DNA of 5,115 bases, taken from positions 1-5,115 of the forward strand of contig JAUVTI010000149.1 in the NCBI GenBank assembly GCA_030601605.1. Direction: 5' to 3'. How positions within the stretch are numbered: position 1 is the first letter of the stretch; each line of letters starts with the position of its first letter. Shown here piece after piece: positions 1 through 5,115 of this stretch. The notes beneath the pieces were generated by a model. That model had not been told where the DNA came from. It did not search any database and saw only the letters and a list, made by a program, of their open reading frames with translations. Origin of the DNA: Gemmatimonadales bacterium. Its GTDB lineage: Bacteria > Gemmatimonadota > Gemmatimonadetes > Gemmatimonadales > GWC2-71-9. The translations under genes and the position numbers were made by a program.

Positions 1-723
1 GACTTCGGCCGGCTCGACGAACAGCGTCGCGCCCGAGCTCGACTCTCCGTGCACGATGCCACGCATACGGCCGCGCGCCTCGCGGCGCACCGGGATCACG
101 TAGCGATCGCCGCGCAGAGTCACCGTCCCGTCCGAGGCGGACTCGTGCGGCCCTAGGCTCCGCTTGAGTCGCTCCAGCTCGGAGACGAGGCGCTCCCGCG
201 TATCACGCAGGCGGTTGCGCGCCCGCTTGAGCTTCGGCGACGCGTCGTCCTTCACCCGCCCGTCGGGCTCGATGGCTCGATCTATGGCCGCTTCCAGGCG
301 GCGCGGCGGAATCTCCACCGCCAGGGCCGCCACGCGCGGGGCCTCCTCGGCCAGCTCCCCGAGCTGCTGCGCCACCTCGCGCATCGCCACGAGCGCCGCG
401 TGCAGCGCCCGCAGCGCTGCCCCGTCCAGCACGCTGCCCGGGGTGGCGAGGCTCTTCAGCATCTCACCTATGTCCGGGACTACGCGCGGCTCGAACCGGC
501 CCCGCTCGTGAAGCTCTTCGGCCAGCTCCGCCACGGCGGCCAGCTCCTCCCTGATCAACTCCGGGTCGGACTGGGGGAGCCTGGCATTCACCGACTCGGC
601 GCCCAGAGTGGATACGGCATGGCCGGCGACCACGCCGAGAGCGCGGTCGAATTCCAACTCGGTGAGGGTCTGCGGAGCCGCTACCGGCGGTAACGAGGAA
701 GGGGTGCCGGCAACTCTCGTCAC
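1..723 (-). CDS. mutS2: MutS2 family protein, N-terminal 241 residues (partial, runs off left edge)
   Basis: MutS2 proteins are MutS-related ATPases without the mismatch-recognition domain. They are known for suppressing homologous recombination, and in Bacillus for splitting collided ribosomes. I translated this frame from a GTG at 723-721, and it stays open to position 1 (241 codons). An in-frame TAG (726-724) lies directly upstream, so GTG is the first possible start, and it is preceded by a good ribosome binding site. Near the start is the family-like stretch LTELEFDRALGVVAGHA. A charged, helix-rich segment (about residues 150-190, with RARNRLRDTRERL) fits the MutS core/lever region. The best signature is near the edge: RYVIPVRREARGRMRGIVH followed by SSSGATLFVEP (about residues 207-238), very typical of MutS2. 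The Walker ATPase, KOW and Smr domains would lie beyond the left edge and cannot be judged. It is separated from the HIT gene by 151 bp and may have its own promoter. Confidence 0.93.
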   Translation of the reverse strand, partial: MTRVAGTPSSLPPVAAPQTLTELEFDRALGVVAGHAVSTLGAESVNARLPQSDPELIREELAAVAELAEELHERGRFEPRVVPDIGEMLKSLATPGSVLDGAALRALHAALVAMREVAQQLGELAEEAPRVAALAVEIPPRRLEAAIDRAIEPDGRVKDDASPKLKRARNRLRDTRERLVSELERLKRSLGPHESASDGTVTLRGDRYVIPVRREARGRMRGIVHGESSSGATLFVEPAEV

Positions 724-728
724 CTACA

Positions 729-737
729 CCCCTTTCC
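729..737 (-). promoter_or_regulatory. Ribosome binding site of mutS2
   Basis: On the minus strand GGAAAGGGG lies 5 nt before the GTG at 723-721. It is the clearest Shine-Dalgarno sequence at any start in the window. It supports the GTG start of mutS2, whose reading frame cannot extend further upstream because of the TAG at 726-724. Confidence 0.7.
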
Positions 738-747
738 GAACAGACCA

Positions 748-781
748 GAGCCTCCGCGGATCATGCTCCGCGCGGAGGCTC
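748..781 (-). repeat. Perfect 11-bp inverted repeat in the mutS2 leader
   Basis: GAGCCTCCGCG (748-758) and CGCGGAGGCTC (771-781) are perfect reverse complements around a 12-nt loop, which predicts a strong GC-rich hairpin. It ends about 10 nt upstream of the mutS2 ribosome binding site. Neither strand has a T-tract after the stem: on the minus strand the next bases are TGGTCTGTTC. A classical intrinsic terminator is therefore not supported. The heptamer CTCCGCG also occurs three times here (752-758, 766-772, 779-785), so alternative pairings are possible. It could be an mRNA leader structure, a processing or stabilising site, a Rho-related element after the HIT gene, or a protein-binding palindrome. 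The pairing is certain; the function is not. Confidence 0.6.
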
Positions 782-785
782 CGCG

Positions 786-843
786 ATTACAGCCGTTGTC
801 TTCATAGACGAACCAAGTTAGACGGCGCCCCACGCTATGGCAA
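786..843 (-). promoter_or_regulatory. Weak candidate promoter(s) for mutS2
   Basis: Two overlapping sigma70-like arrangements are visible in the gap between the HIT gene and mutS2. One is TTGCCA (843-838), 17 bp, then TAACTT (820-815), with a good -35 and a poor -10. The other is TTGGTT (816-811), 19 bp, then TGTAAT (791-786), with a good -10 and a poor -35 at long spacing. The second would start transcription at about 779, placing the 748-781 hairpin at the 5' end of the mutS2 mRNA. Such hexamers arise by chance, so this is only a candidate. Its main support is the position in the longest non-coding gap of the window. Confidence 0.25.
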
Positions 844-874
844 GCTGACGCGGCGGGCCTTGGCGGAGCCTCGC

Positions 875-1213
875 TCAACCCGGCGGCCAGCCCATCGCCC
901 GACCTCCCAGAACGTGGGCGTGGATGTGGAACACCGTCTGGCCGGCTCCCGCCATCGTGTTGAGCACCACGCGGTAGCCGTCCTCGGCGAGTCCCTCCTC
1001 GACGGCGACGTCGCGGGCGAACAGCACCAGGCCGCCCAGCATCGCGTCGTCGTCGGCCTCGTTCAGCGATGGCACGTGCTGTTTGGGAATCGCCAGGACG
1101 TGCGTGGGCGCCTGCGGACTGATGTCCCGGAATGCCAGATAGTCGTCGTCTTCCTTCACCTTGGTGCACGGGATCTCTCCCGCCACGATCTTGCAGAACA
1201 GGCAGTCACTCAT
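875..1213 (-). CDS. hinT: HIT-family protein, HinT/HINT1-type purine-nucleoside phosphoramidase
   Basis: Small cytoplasmic histidine-triad protein of 112 residues, full family length. HinT/HINT1 enzymes hydrolyse adenosine (or guanosine) 5'-phosphoramidates and acyl-adenylates through a nucleotidylated histidine. The triad is HIHAHVL with H96, H98 and H100. The residues around it match the HINT1 branch closely: N85, the preceding GQT (91-93) and the terminal WPPG (109-112). N-terminal C4 and C7 (CLFC), probably with a histidine such as H46, form the zinc site seen in many bacterial HIT proteins. The segment DISPQAPTHVLAIPKQH (30-46) is also typical of the family. The ATG at 1213 is only 3 bp after the dnaJ stop codon, so translational coupling to dnaJ is likely. 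A strong AAGGAGG (1231-1237) exists inside dnaJ, but 17 nt upstream is too far for a normal ribosome binding site. The physiological substrate in bacteria is uncertain. Confidence 0.93.
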   Translation of the reverse strand: MSDCLFCKIVAGEIPCTKVKEDDDYLAFRDISPQAPTHVLAIPKQHVPSLNEADDDAMLGGLVLFARDVAVEEGLAEDGYRVVLNTMAGAGQTVFHIHAHVLGGRAMGWPPG

Positions 1214-1216
1214 GGC

Positions 1217-2368
1217 TCAAGTCCCGAAGGCCTCCTTCATCTTCTCCCAAAGCCGGCGACCGAGCGATTCCTCCTTGGGTGGCTCACCCTCGATCCTGGA
1301 CAGCCGCTCGAACAGCGCCTGCAACTCGGGAGTCAGCTTGGGGGGCGTCCACACCCGCACGCGCACGTACAGGGTGCCCTTGCGCCCGTTGCTCACGTTG
1401 GGCAGGCCGCGCGACTTCAGCGTGAGGACCGTGCCGCTCTGCGTACCGGACGGCACCTCGATCTCCTCTTCGCCATACGGGGTCGGCACCGTGACCACGC
1501 CGCCCAGCGCGGACTGGCTGAACGAGAGCGGGAGATCGTGCACTAGGTCGTCGCCGCGGCGCTCGAAGCGCGGGTCTTCCTCCACTTCGAACTCGACGAG
1601 CAGGTCTCCCGGCGTGCCGTTGCGCGGCCCGGCCACGCCGCCGCCCCGAATCGTCAGGTAGTTGTTGTCTGAGACACCGGCGGGAACGTCGACCTTCACG
1701 TCGCGCTCCCTGCGCACACGGCCGTCGCCATGGCACTCCTCGCACGGCTGCTCCACCACGGTGCCCTGCCCCCCGCAGGTGGGACAAGGCGCCACCGATA
1801 CGAATTGCCCGAAGAGCGACTGCGCCGTGCGTTGCACCTCGCCCACCCCATTGCAGGTGGAGCACCGCACCGGAGTCGTTCCGGGAGCGGCACCGCTGCC
1901 GCCGCAGGCCTCGCACCGGTCCAGCGCCTTGAGCTTGAGTGTGCGGGTGGTGCCGGTCGCCACCTCCTCCACGGTCACGCGCACCTTCGCGCGAATGTCC
2001 TGCCCCCTCTGCTGCTGCTGCCGGGCCCGCCGGCCACCTCCGAAAAAGGCGTCGAATCCGCCCATACCCCCGAACTCGCGCATGAACATGCTGAGGGCCT
2101 CGGACAGGTCCACGTGATGGAACCCGCCGAACCCGGCCGGCCCGCCCTTGAGACCCGCCATGCCGTACCGGTCGTAGCGGGCGCGCTGCTCCGCGTTGCC
2201 GAGCACCTCGTACGCCTCGGTTACTTCCTTGAACCGCCCCTCGGCGCCTTCATCACCCGCGTTGCGGTCGGGGTGGTGCTCCATGGCGAGCCGCCGGTAC
2301 GCCTTCTTGATGTCCGTTTCGGAGGCGCTGCGGTCCACACCGAGCACGTCGTAGAAGTCTCGAGCCAT
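1217..2368 (-). CDS. dnaJ: Chaperone protein DnaJ (type I/A Hsp40)
   Basis: DnaJ is the cytoplasmic co-chaperone that delivers unfolded clients to DnaK and stimulates its ATPase. This 383-residue protein has the complete class A architecture. The J domain (about 1-70) carries HPD at 32-34. A short Gly/Phe-rich linker (about 71-118) ends in FFGGG and then QQQQ. The zinc-finger domain has all four CxxCxGxG motifs (starting at 152, 169, 195 and 209), so both zinc sites are intact. The C-terminal client-binding beta domains (about 220-345) include the typical GDLLVEFEVEEDPRFER and a final segment rich in charged residues. The ATG at 2368 is preceded by a 28-bp gap from hrcA with no strong Shine-Dalgarno, so expression probably relies on coupling with hrcA. 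It lies next to hrcA without grpE or dnaK, which must be elsewhere. In actinobacteria the hrcA-linked copy is a second DnaJ (DnaJ2), and this could likewise be one of two paralogues. Confidence 0.97.
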   Translation of the reverse strand: MARDFYDVLGVDRSASETDIKKAYRRLAMEHHPDRNAGDEGAEGRFKEVTEAYEVLGNAEQRARYDRYGMAGLKGGPAGFGGFHHVDLSEALSMFMREFGGMGGFDAFFGGGRRARQQQQRGQDIRAKVRVTVEEVATGTTRTLKLKALDRCEACGGSGAAPGTTPVRCSTCNGVGEVQRTAQSLFGQFVSVAPCPTCGGQGTVVEQPCEECHGDGRVRRERDVKVDVPAGVSDNNYLTIRGGGVAGPRNGTPGDLLVEFEVEEDPRFERRGDDLVHDLPLSFSQSALGGVVTVPTPYGEEEIEVPSGTQSGTVLTLKSRGLPNVSNGRKGTLYVRVRVWTPPKLTPELQALFERLSRIEGEPPKEESLGRRLWEKMKEAFGT

Positions 2369-2396
2369 GGCTGTGGGATTCTCTACGCCGCGCGCG

Positions 2397-3434
2397 TCAC
2401 TTGACGAGATCGCTCAACAGACGACTCGTGTGCTCCACCATCGTCACGACCTTGCGATAGGGCATACGAGTTGGGCCGATCACGCCGATCATTCCAGCAA
2501 ACGGACCGCATTTGTAGGAGCAGGTGATGATCGTGAGCTTCGCGAGCCTGGGTTCCAGGTTCTCTCCGCCGATCGTGACGCTGATGCCCGGGGAGCGCCG
2601 CGCCAGGAGCGCCCGGCGCAGCACGTCGCGCTGCTCGGTGAGCTCCATGAGGTTGCGCATCTGCTCGCTCGAGTGGAACTCGGGCTGGTCCACGAGCATC
2701 TGGGTCGAGCCCAGTACGAGGGCGCTCCCCTCGGATGCACCGATCTCGAACAGCTGGTCGGCTTCCTCCACGAAGATGTTGAGCAGCTCGCTCGCCTCAC
2801 GCTCGGCGCTCACATCGCTGAGCCGCTCCCGCAGCGTCGTGCGTATCTCGCGCAGTGTGAGCCCGGACAGCCGCTCGTTGAGCACCAGCTGCACGCTGGC
2901 CAAGGCAGCGGGCGGCAGCTCGTTGGAGACCTCGAGGAAGATGGTGCGCGCGGCTCCGCCGCTCAGCACGAGGACCATCAGCAGCCGCTCGGTCGAGGCC
3001 TGAACCAGCTCGAGACGCTCGAGCACCGCATTGTCGAACGATGGTGCGACGGCGAGTCCCAGCTCCTGCGTGAGCACCCCGAGCACCTCGGCGGCCTTTT
3101 CCAGCAGGCTCTCGATCGCGTTGGCTCCGCCGTGGAGCTCGCGGCGGATCCGGTCGGTCTGGGTCGGGGTCGGGACGGTGGGCTCCATCAGGCTGTCCAC
3201 GTACACCCTGTAGGCCTGATCGGTGGGGACCCGGCCGGCCGACGTGTGTGGGTGGTACAGATAGCCCTTCTCCTCGAGGTCGCTCATCGTGTTGCGGATC
3301 GTCGCCGCGGAGACCCCGAGGTTGTAGCGCTTCGCTATCGTGCGCGATCCGGCCGGCTCGGCGGTCTCCACGAAGGCGTGGATCACCGCTTCGATCACCT
3401 GTCGCTCGCGTTCAGTCAGTTCGTCCCTAATCAT
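2397..3434 (-). CDS. hrcA: Heat-inducible transcription repressor HrcA
   Basis: HrcA represses class I heat-shock genes by binding CIRCE operators as a dimer, and its folding depends on chaperonin GroEL. At 345 residues it is full length. The N-terminal winged helix (about 1-80) contains the diagnostic SAATIRNTMSDLEEKGYL (42-59), followed by HTSAGRVPTDQAYRVYVD (63-80). The middle and C-terminal parts fit the GAF-like domain with its dimerising insert. The ending GVIGPTRMPYRKVV (317-330), then a HTSRLLSDL tail, is the family's classic C-terminus. The ATG at 3434 is the natural start, since the wing-helix begins a few residues later as in homologues. The leader is short and has no convincing Shine-Dalgarno. 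An overlapping promoter and CIRCE-like repeat (3458-3487) lie directly upstream, implying autoregulation together with dnaJ. hemW upstream is the conserved neighbour in many phyla. Confidence 0.97.
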   Translation of the reverse strand: MIRDELTERERQVIEAVIHAFVETAEPAGSRTIAKRYNLGVSAATIRNTMSDLEEKGYLYHPHTSAGRVPTDQAYRVYVDSLMEPTVPTPTQTDRIRRELHGGANAIESLLEKAAEVLGVLTQELGLAVAPSFDNAVLERLELVQASTERLLMVLVLSGGAARTIFLEVSNELPPAALASVQLVLNERLSGLTLREIRTTLRERLSDVSAEREASELLNIFVEEADQLFEIGASEGSALVLGSTQMLVDQPEFHSSEQMRNLMELTEQRDVLRRALLARRSPGISVTIGGENLEPRLAKLTIITCSYKCGPFAGMIGVIGPTRMPYRKVVTMVEHTSRLLSDLVK

Positions 3435-3457
3435 CGCCCAAGTTACCGTGCCTAAGC

Positions 3458-3487
3458 AATTTAGCCACCTTCACGAAAGGTGGTCAA
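3458..3487 (-). promoter_or_regulatory. Sigma70-type promoter of the hrcA-dnaJ unit
   Basis: On the minus strand TTGACC (3487-3482, five of six to the -35 consensus) is followed after 18 bp by TAAATT (3463-3458, four of six to the -10 consensus). Transcription would start near 3451, giving a leader of roughly 17 nt before the hrcA ATG. The -35 hexamer contains the hemW stop codon (TGA, 3486-3484). The position and the overlap with an inverted repeat make this a much better candidate than a chance match, but no start site is proven. Confidence 0.6.
3461..3487 (-). promoter_or_regulatory. CIRCE-like inverted repeat (probable HrcA operator)
   Basis: Minus-strand TTGACCACC (3487-3479), nine spacer bases, then GGTGGCTAA (3469-3461). 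The arms are complementary at seven of nine positions, and the 9-9-9 layout is exactly that of CIRCE (TTAGCACTC, N9, GAGTGCTAA). The right arm matches the CIRCE half at six of nine positions, including the terminal GCTAA; the left arm matches at four of nine. The inner CCACCTT (3483-3477) and AAGGTGG (3471-3465) pair perfectly around five bases. The element covers the -35 and touches the -10, so a bound repressor would block RNA polymerase. The location immediately upstream of hrcA strongly favours HrcA as the ligand, but the sequence is clearly divergent. Confidence 0.62.
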
Positions 3488-4593
3488 GCGGTGACCAGGG
3501 AGTCGAGCTTGAGCCAGCCCTGGGGCGTGAGGCCGAGCCGGTCTCCCCGCTCCACGATCCAGCCCTGGCGGCGGGCGGCCTCCAGGGCCGATTCCAGCCC
3601 CTGCGGGACCGCGTCGCGCGCCACGCCGTCGACGGTCCTGAGCCCCATATAGAGACACTCCAGGTCGCGCTGCTCGGCGGTGAGCCGCTCCGCGCCTGCC
3701 ACGGCCTCGCCTCGCTCGCTCACCGCCCGCTCCCAGGCCGCCCAGGGCTCCACATTCCAGCGCCGCTCTCCATCCCTGAAGCTGTGGGCCGACGGACCGA
3801 GTCCCAGATAGGGCCTGCCCGCCCAGTAGACACCGTTGTGGCGCGAGCGGTGCCCCGGCCTCGAGTAGTTCGAGACCTCGTAGTGCTCGAACCCGGCCGC
3901 TGCCAGCACCTCGTGCGCCAGGAGAAACTCCTCGACGCAGCGTCCCTCCGCCGTCGGCACGGCAGCCCCGCAGGACAGCCGGCGCGCGAGCGGCGTGCGC
4001 GGCTCCACCGTCAGTTCGTACACGGAGAGGTGGTCCGGCTCCAGCGCCAGCGCCGCCCGGAGTTCGGCCCGGAAATCCGGCTGCAGCTCATCGGGAAGCG
4101 CGAATATGAGATCCAGCGAGATGGAGCCGATCCCGGCCGAGCGCAGAGCGCGCACCGCTGCTTCGGAGGCGGCGGCCACGTGGGTGCGATGCATCCAGTC
4201 CAGCACCCGTTGGTCGAACGACTGAACGCCGAGGGAGACGCGGCTCACGCCCGCCGCGGCCCAGCTTCGCGCGCGCTCGGGGGTCACGTCGTCGGGATTG
4301 GCCTCGAGGGTCAGCTCCGCCGGGCCGGCACCGCCGCCCCGCTCTACCAGTCCCGCGATCAGCCGCGCCAACCGCTCGGCTGGGAGGAGCGATGGCGTTC
4401 CGCCTCCCAGGTAGAGGGTCTCGATCGGACCCCCGTCCCACCCCTCGGACTCGAGCCTCGTGCCGCACTCGGTGAGCACGGCGCCGACGAAGCGCTCGGC
4501 CGGAATGCGCTGGCGCACCGCGATCGAGAAGTCGCAGTACACGCATCGCCGGCGGCAAAAGGGAACGTGGACGTACACATGCCGCACGCTCAC
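3484..4593 (-). CDS. hemW: HemW, radical SAM heme chaperone (HemN-like, not coproporphyrinogen oxidase)
   Basis: HemW binds heme and inserts it into respiratory-chain proteins; it was long misannotated as oxygen-independent coproporphyrinogen III oxidase. This 369-residue protein has the radical SAM iron-sulfur motif near its start, C13-RRR-C17-VY-C20 followed by DF. The CDF context marks HemW, whereas true HemN enzymes have an extra cysteine there. Further family signatures are LYLGGGTPSLL (60-70), EANPDD (97-102), LGVQSFD (121-127), HYEVSNYSRPG (237-247), HNGVYW (252-257, the HNxxYW motif of HemW) and GLGPSAHSF (264-272). The winged-helix-like HemN C-terminal domain follows. The start is a GTG at 4593-4591, because an in-frame TAG at 4599-4597 excludes anything longer. 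No strong Shine-Dalgarno is seen. dprA ends 29 bp upstream and hrcA begins 49 bp downstream; the hemW-hrcA linkage is widespread in bacteria. Confidence 0.95.
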   Translation of the reverse strand: MSVRHVYVHVPFCRRRCVYCDFSIAVRQRIPAERFVGAVLTECGTRLESEGWDGGPIETLYLGGGTPSLLPAERLARLIAGLVERGGGAGPAELTLEANPDDVTPERARSWAAAGVSRVSLGVQSFDQRVLDWMHRTHVAAASEAAVRALRSAGIGSISLDLIFALPDELQPDFRAELRAALALEPDHLSVYELTVEPRTPLARRLSCGAAVPTAEGRCVEEFLLAHEVLAAAGFEHYEVSNYSRPGHRSRHNGVYWAGRPYLGLGPSAHSFRDGERRWNVEPWAAWERAVSERGEAVAGAERLTAEQRDLECLYMGLRTVDGVARDAVPQGLESALEAARRQGWIVERGDRLGLTPQGWLKLDSLVTA

Positions 4594-4622
4594 AAGCTAA
4601 CGCCGTTGCTCGCTGCCCGGCT

Positions 4623-5115
4623 TCAGCTTGGAACCAGCTCGCCCAGGACGGTGGCGCGCCGGAACAGCTTGCCGGGCGCCTGCATCACAAGCCCACGGAT
4701 CTCCAGTCCCGTGAGGACGGCTGCCATCTCGGCCGCGGTGACGCCCAACCGGCTCGCGATCTCGTCGGCGTGCTCGTCGCCCAGCGACAGGATGTCCAGC
4801 ACGCGGCGCTCCAGTCCCGAGAGGTCGGCCGGGATGCGCATTTGCGGCGCCTCTCCGGCAGCGAGGCCGTACTCCTCCAGCACGTCATCGAGTCCCAGCG
4901 CCGGCTTGGCTCCGGCGCGCAGCAGACGATTGCAGCCCACCGAGAGCGGGCTCGTGATGGGACCCGGCACGACCAGAGCCTCGCGCCCTTGGTCGAGCGC
5001 GCAGTCCACGGTGATCAGGGCGCCGGAGCGAGCGCGCGCCTCGACTACGAGCGTGCAGCGCGCGAGTCCGCTTATGAGGCGGTTACGCCTGGGGAAGCTC
5101 CCGGCGTTGGGACGC
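4623..5115 (-). CDS. dprA: DNA-processing protein DprA, C-terminal 163 residues (partial, runs off right edge)
   Basis: DprA (Smf) binds single-stranded DNA and loads RecA during natural transformation; it is also conserved in bacteria not known to be competent. The open frame continues to the right edge with the most conserved part of the Rossmann-like DprA domain: FPRRNRLISGLARCTLVVEA, then RSGALIT, DQGREALVVPG and GCNRLLRAGAKP. These correspond to the family's FPxRNRxIsGLs, SGsLiTa and GReVfaVPG signatures. A short winged-helix domain (about the last 70 residues, including ILSLGDEHADEIASRLGVTAAEM) ends the protein, as in many full-length DprA proteins. The GTG at 5009 is internal and not the start; the real start lies outside the window. 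Its 29-bp distance to hemW suggests co-transcription. The N-terminal SAM-like domain cannot be assessed. Confidence 0.95.
   Translation of the reverse strand, partial: RPNAGSFPRRNRLISGLARCTLVVEARARSGALITVDCALDQGREALVVPGPITSPLSVGCNRLLRAGAKPALGLDDVLEEYGLAAGEAPQMRIPADLSGLERRVLDILSLGDEHADEIASRLGVTAAEMAAVLTGLEIRGLVMQAPGKLFRRATVLGELVPS

Noticed and set aside
748..781. Intrinsic (Rho-independent) terminator
   Set aside because: The stem is strong, but neither strand has the following T-run, so it was recorded as an inverted repeat instead.
724..874. tRNA or small structured RNA gene in the gap
   Set aside because: The hairpin and short repeats do not form a cloverleaf, there is no T-loop consensus, and no recognised RNA family pattern was seen.
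720..1169. Minus-strand frame of 149 codons overlapping the HIT gene and extending through the gap
   Set aside because: It is a different frame from the unmistakable HIT gene and is Arg/Gly-rich without motifs. Its tail merely reads through the non-coding gap.
608..1546. Plus-strand open frame of 312 codons across mutS2, the gap, the HIT gene and dnaJ
   Set aside because: It is antisense to three well-supported genes, has low-complexity Arg/His-rich content and resembles no family I know. It is explained by GC-rich codon bias on the other strand.
2367..3455. Long plus-strand open frame (362 codons) antisense to hrcA
   Set aside because: It lies across a clear HrcA gene, shows no recognisable domain, and has the His/Arg/Gly/Leu-rich composition expected of a GC-rich antisense frame.
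3461..3658. Minus-strand 65-codon frame over the hemW 3' end and the hrcA promoter
   Set aside because: It is a shadow of hemW in another frame with Arg/Pro/Gly-rich composition, and it would run through the promoter and operator.
3484..4593. Annotation as coproporphyrinogen III oxidase HemN
   Set aside because: The CxxxCxxC is followed by DF rather than the extra cysteine of HemN, and the HNxxYW motif and 369-residue length fit HemW.
4623..5009. Complete small gene starting at the GTG at 5009
   Set aside because: The frame is open upstream to the window edge and encodes the core DprA signature there, so this GTG is an internal valine codon of a partial dprA.

Overview
This is a GC-rich bacterial chromosomal segment, densely packed with housekeeping genes. 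All six genes lie on the minus strand, so transcription runs from high to low coordinates. In reading order they are: the C-terminal part of dprA (4623-5115, running off the right edge), hemW (3484-4593), hrcA (2397-3434), dnaJ (1217-2368), a HinT-type HIT-family gene (875-1213), and the N-terminal third or so of mutS2 (1-723, running off the left edge). No mobile elements, CRISPR arrays, tRNA or rRNA genes were seen. The largest gap is 151 bp (724-874), between the HIT gene and mutS2.

Layout. dprA and hemW are 29 bp apart and probably co-transcribed. The 49 bp between hemW and hrcA hold the most informative regulatory DNA in the window. A sigma70-type promoter (TTGACC, 18 bp spacer, TAAATT) is overlaid by an imperfect inverted repeat with 9-bp arms and a 9-bp spacer. 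That is the exact architecture of CIRCE, the HrcA operator, but the arms diverge from the classical sequence. hrcA, dnaJ and the HIT gene follow with gaps of 28 and 3 bp and look like one HrcA-autoregulated unit. mutS2 is set apart by the 151-bp gap, which carries an 11-bp perfect hairpin just upstream of the mutS2 ribosome binding site and weak promoter-like hexamers.

Functions. HrcA is the repressor of class I heat-shock genes and DnaJ is the DnaK co-chaperone, so this is a heat-shock module. It lacks grpE and dnaK between hrcA and dnaJ, unlike the Bacillus hrcA-grpE-dnaK-dnaJ operon and more like the hrcA-dnaJ2 pairing of actinobacteria. HemW (heme chaperone), HinT (purine-nucleoside phosphoramidase), MutS2 (recombination control or ribosome rescue) and DprA (RecA loading on incoming DNA) are conserved neighbours with no obvious single pathway.

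Organism. GC richness, GTG starts and weak Shine-Dalgarno sequences fit a high-GC free-living bacterium. The gene order and protein style make Gemmatimonadota or a related lineage plausible, but this is a guess from general impression. Nothing in the window looks horizontally acquired. Apart from the divergent CIRCE-like operator and the mutS2 leader hairpin, this is an ordinary core-genome region.
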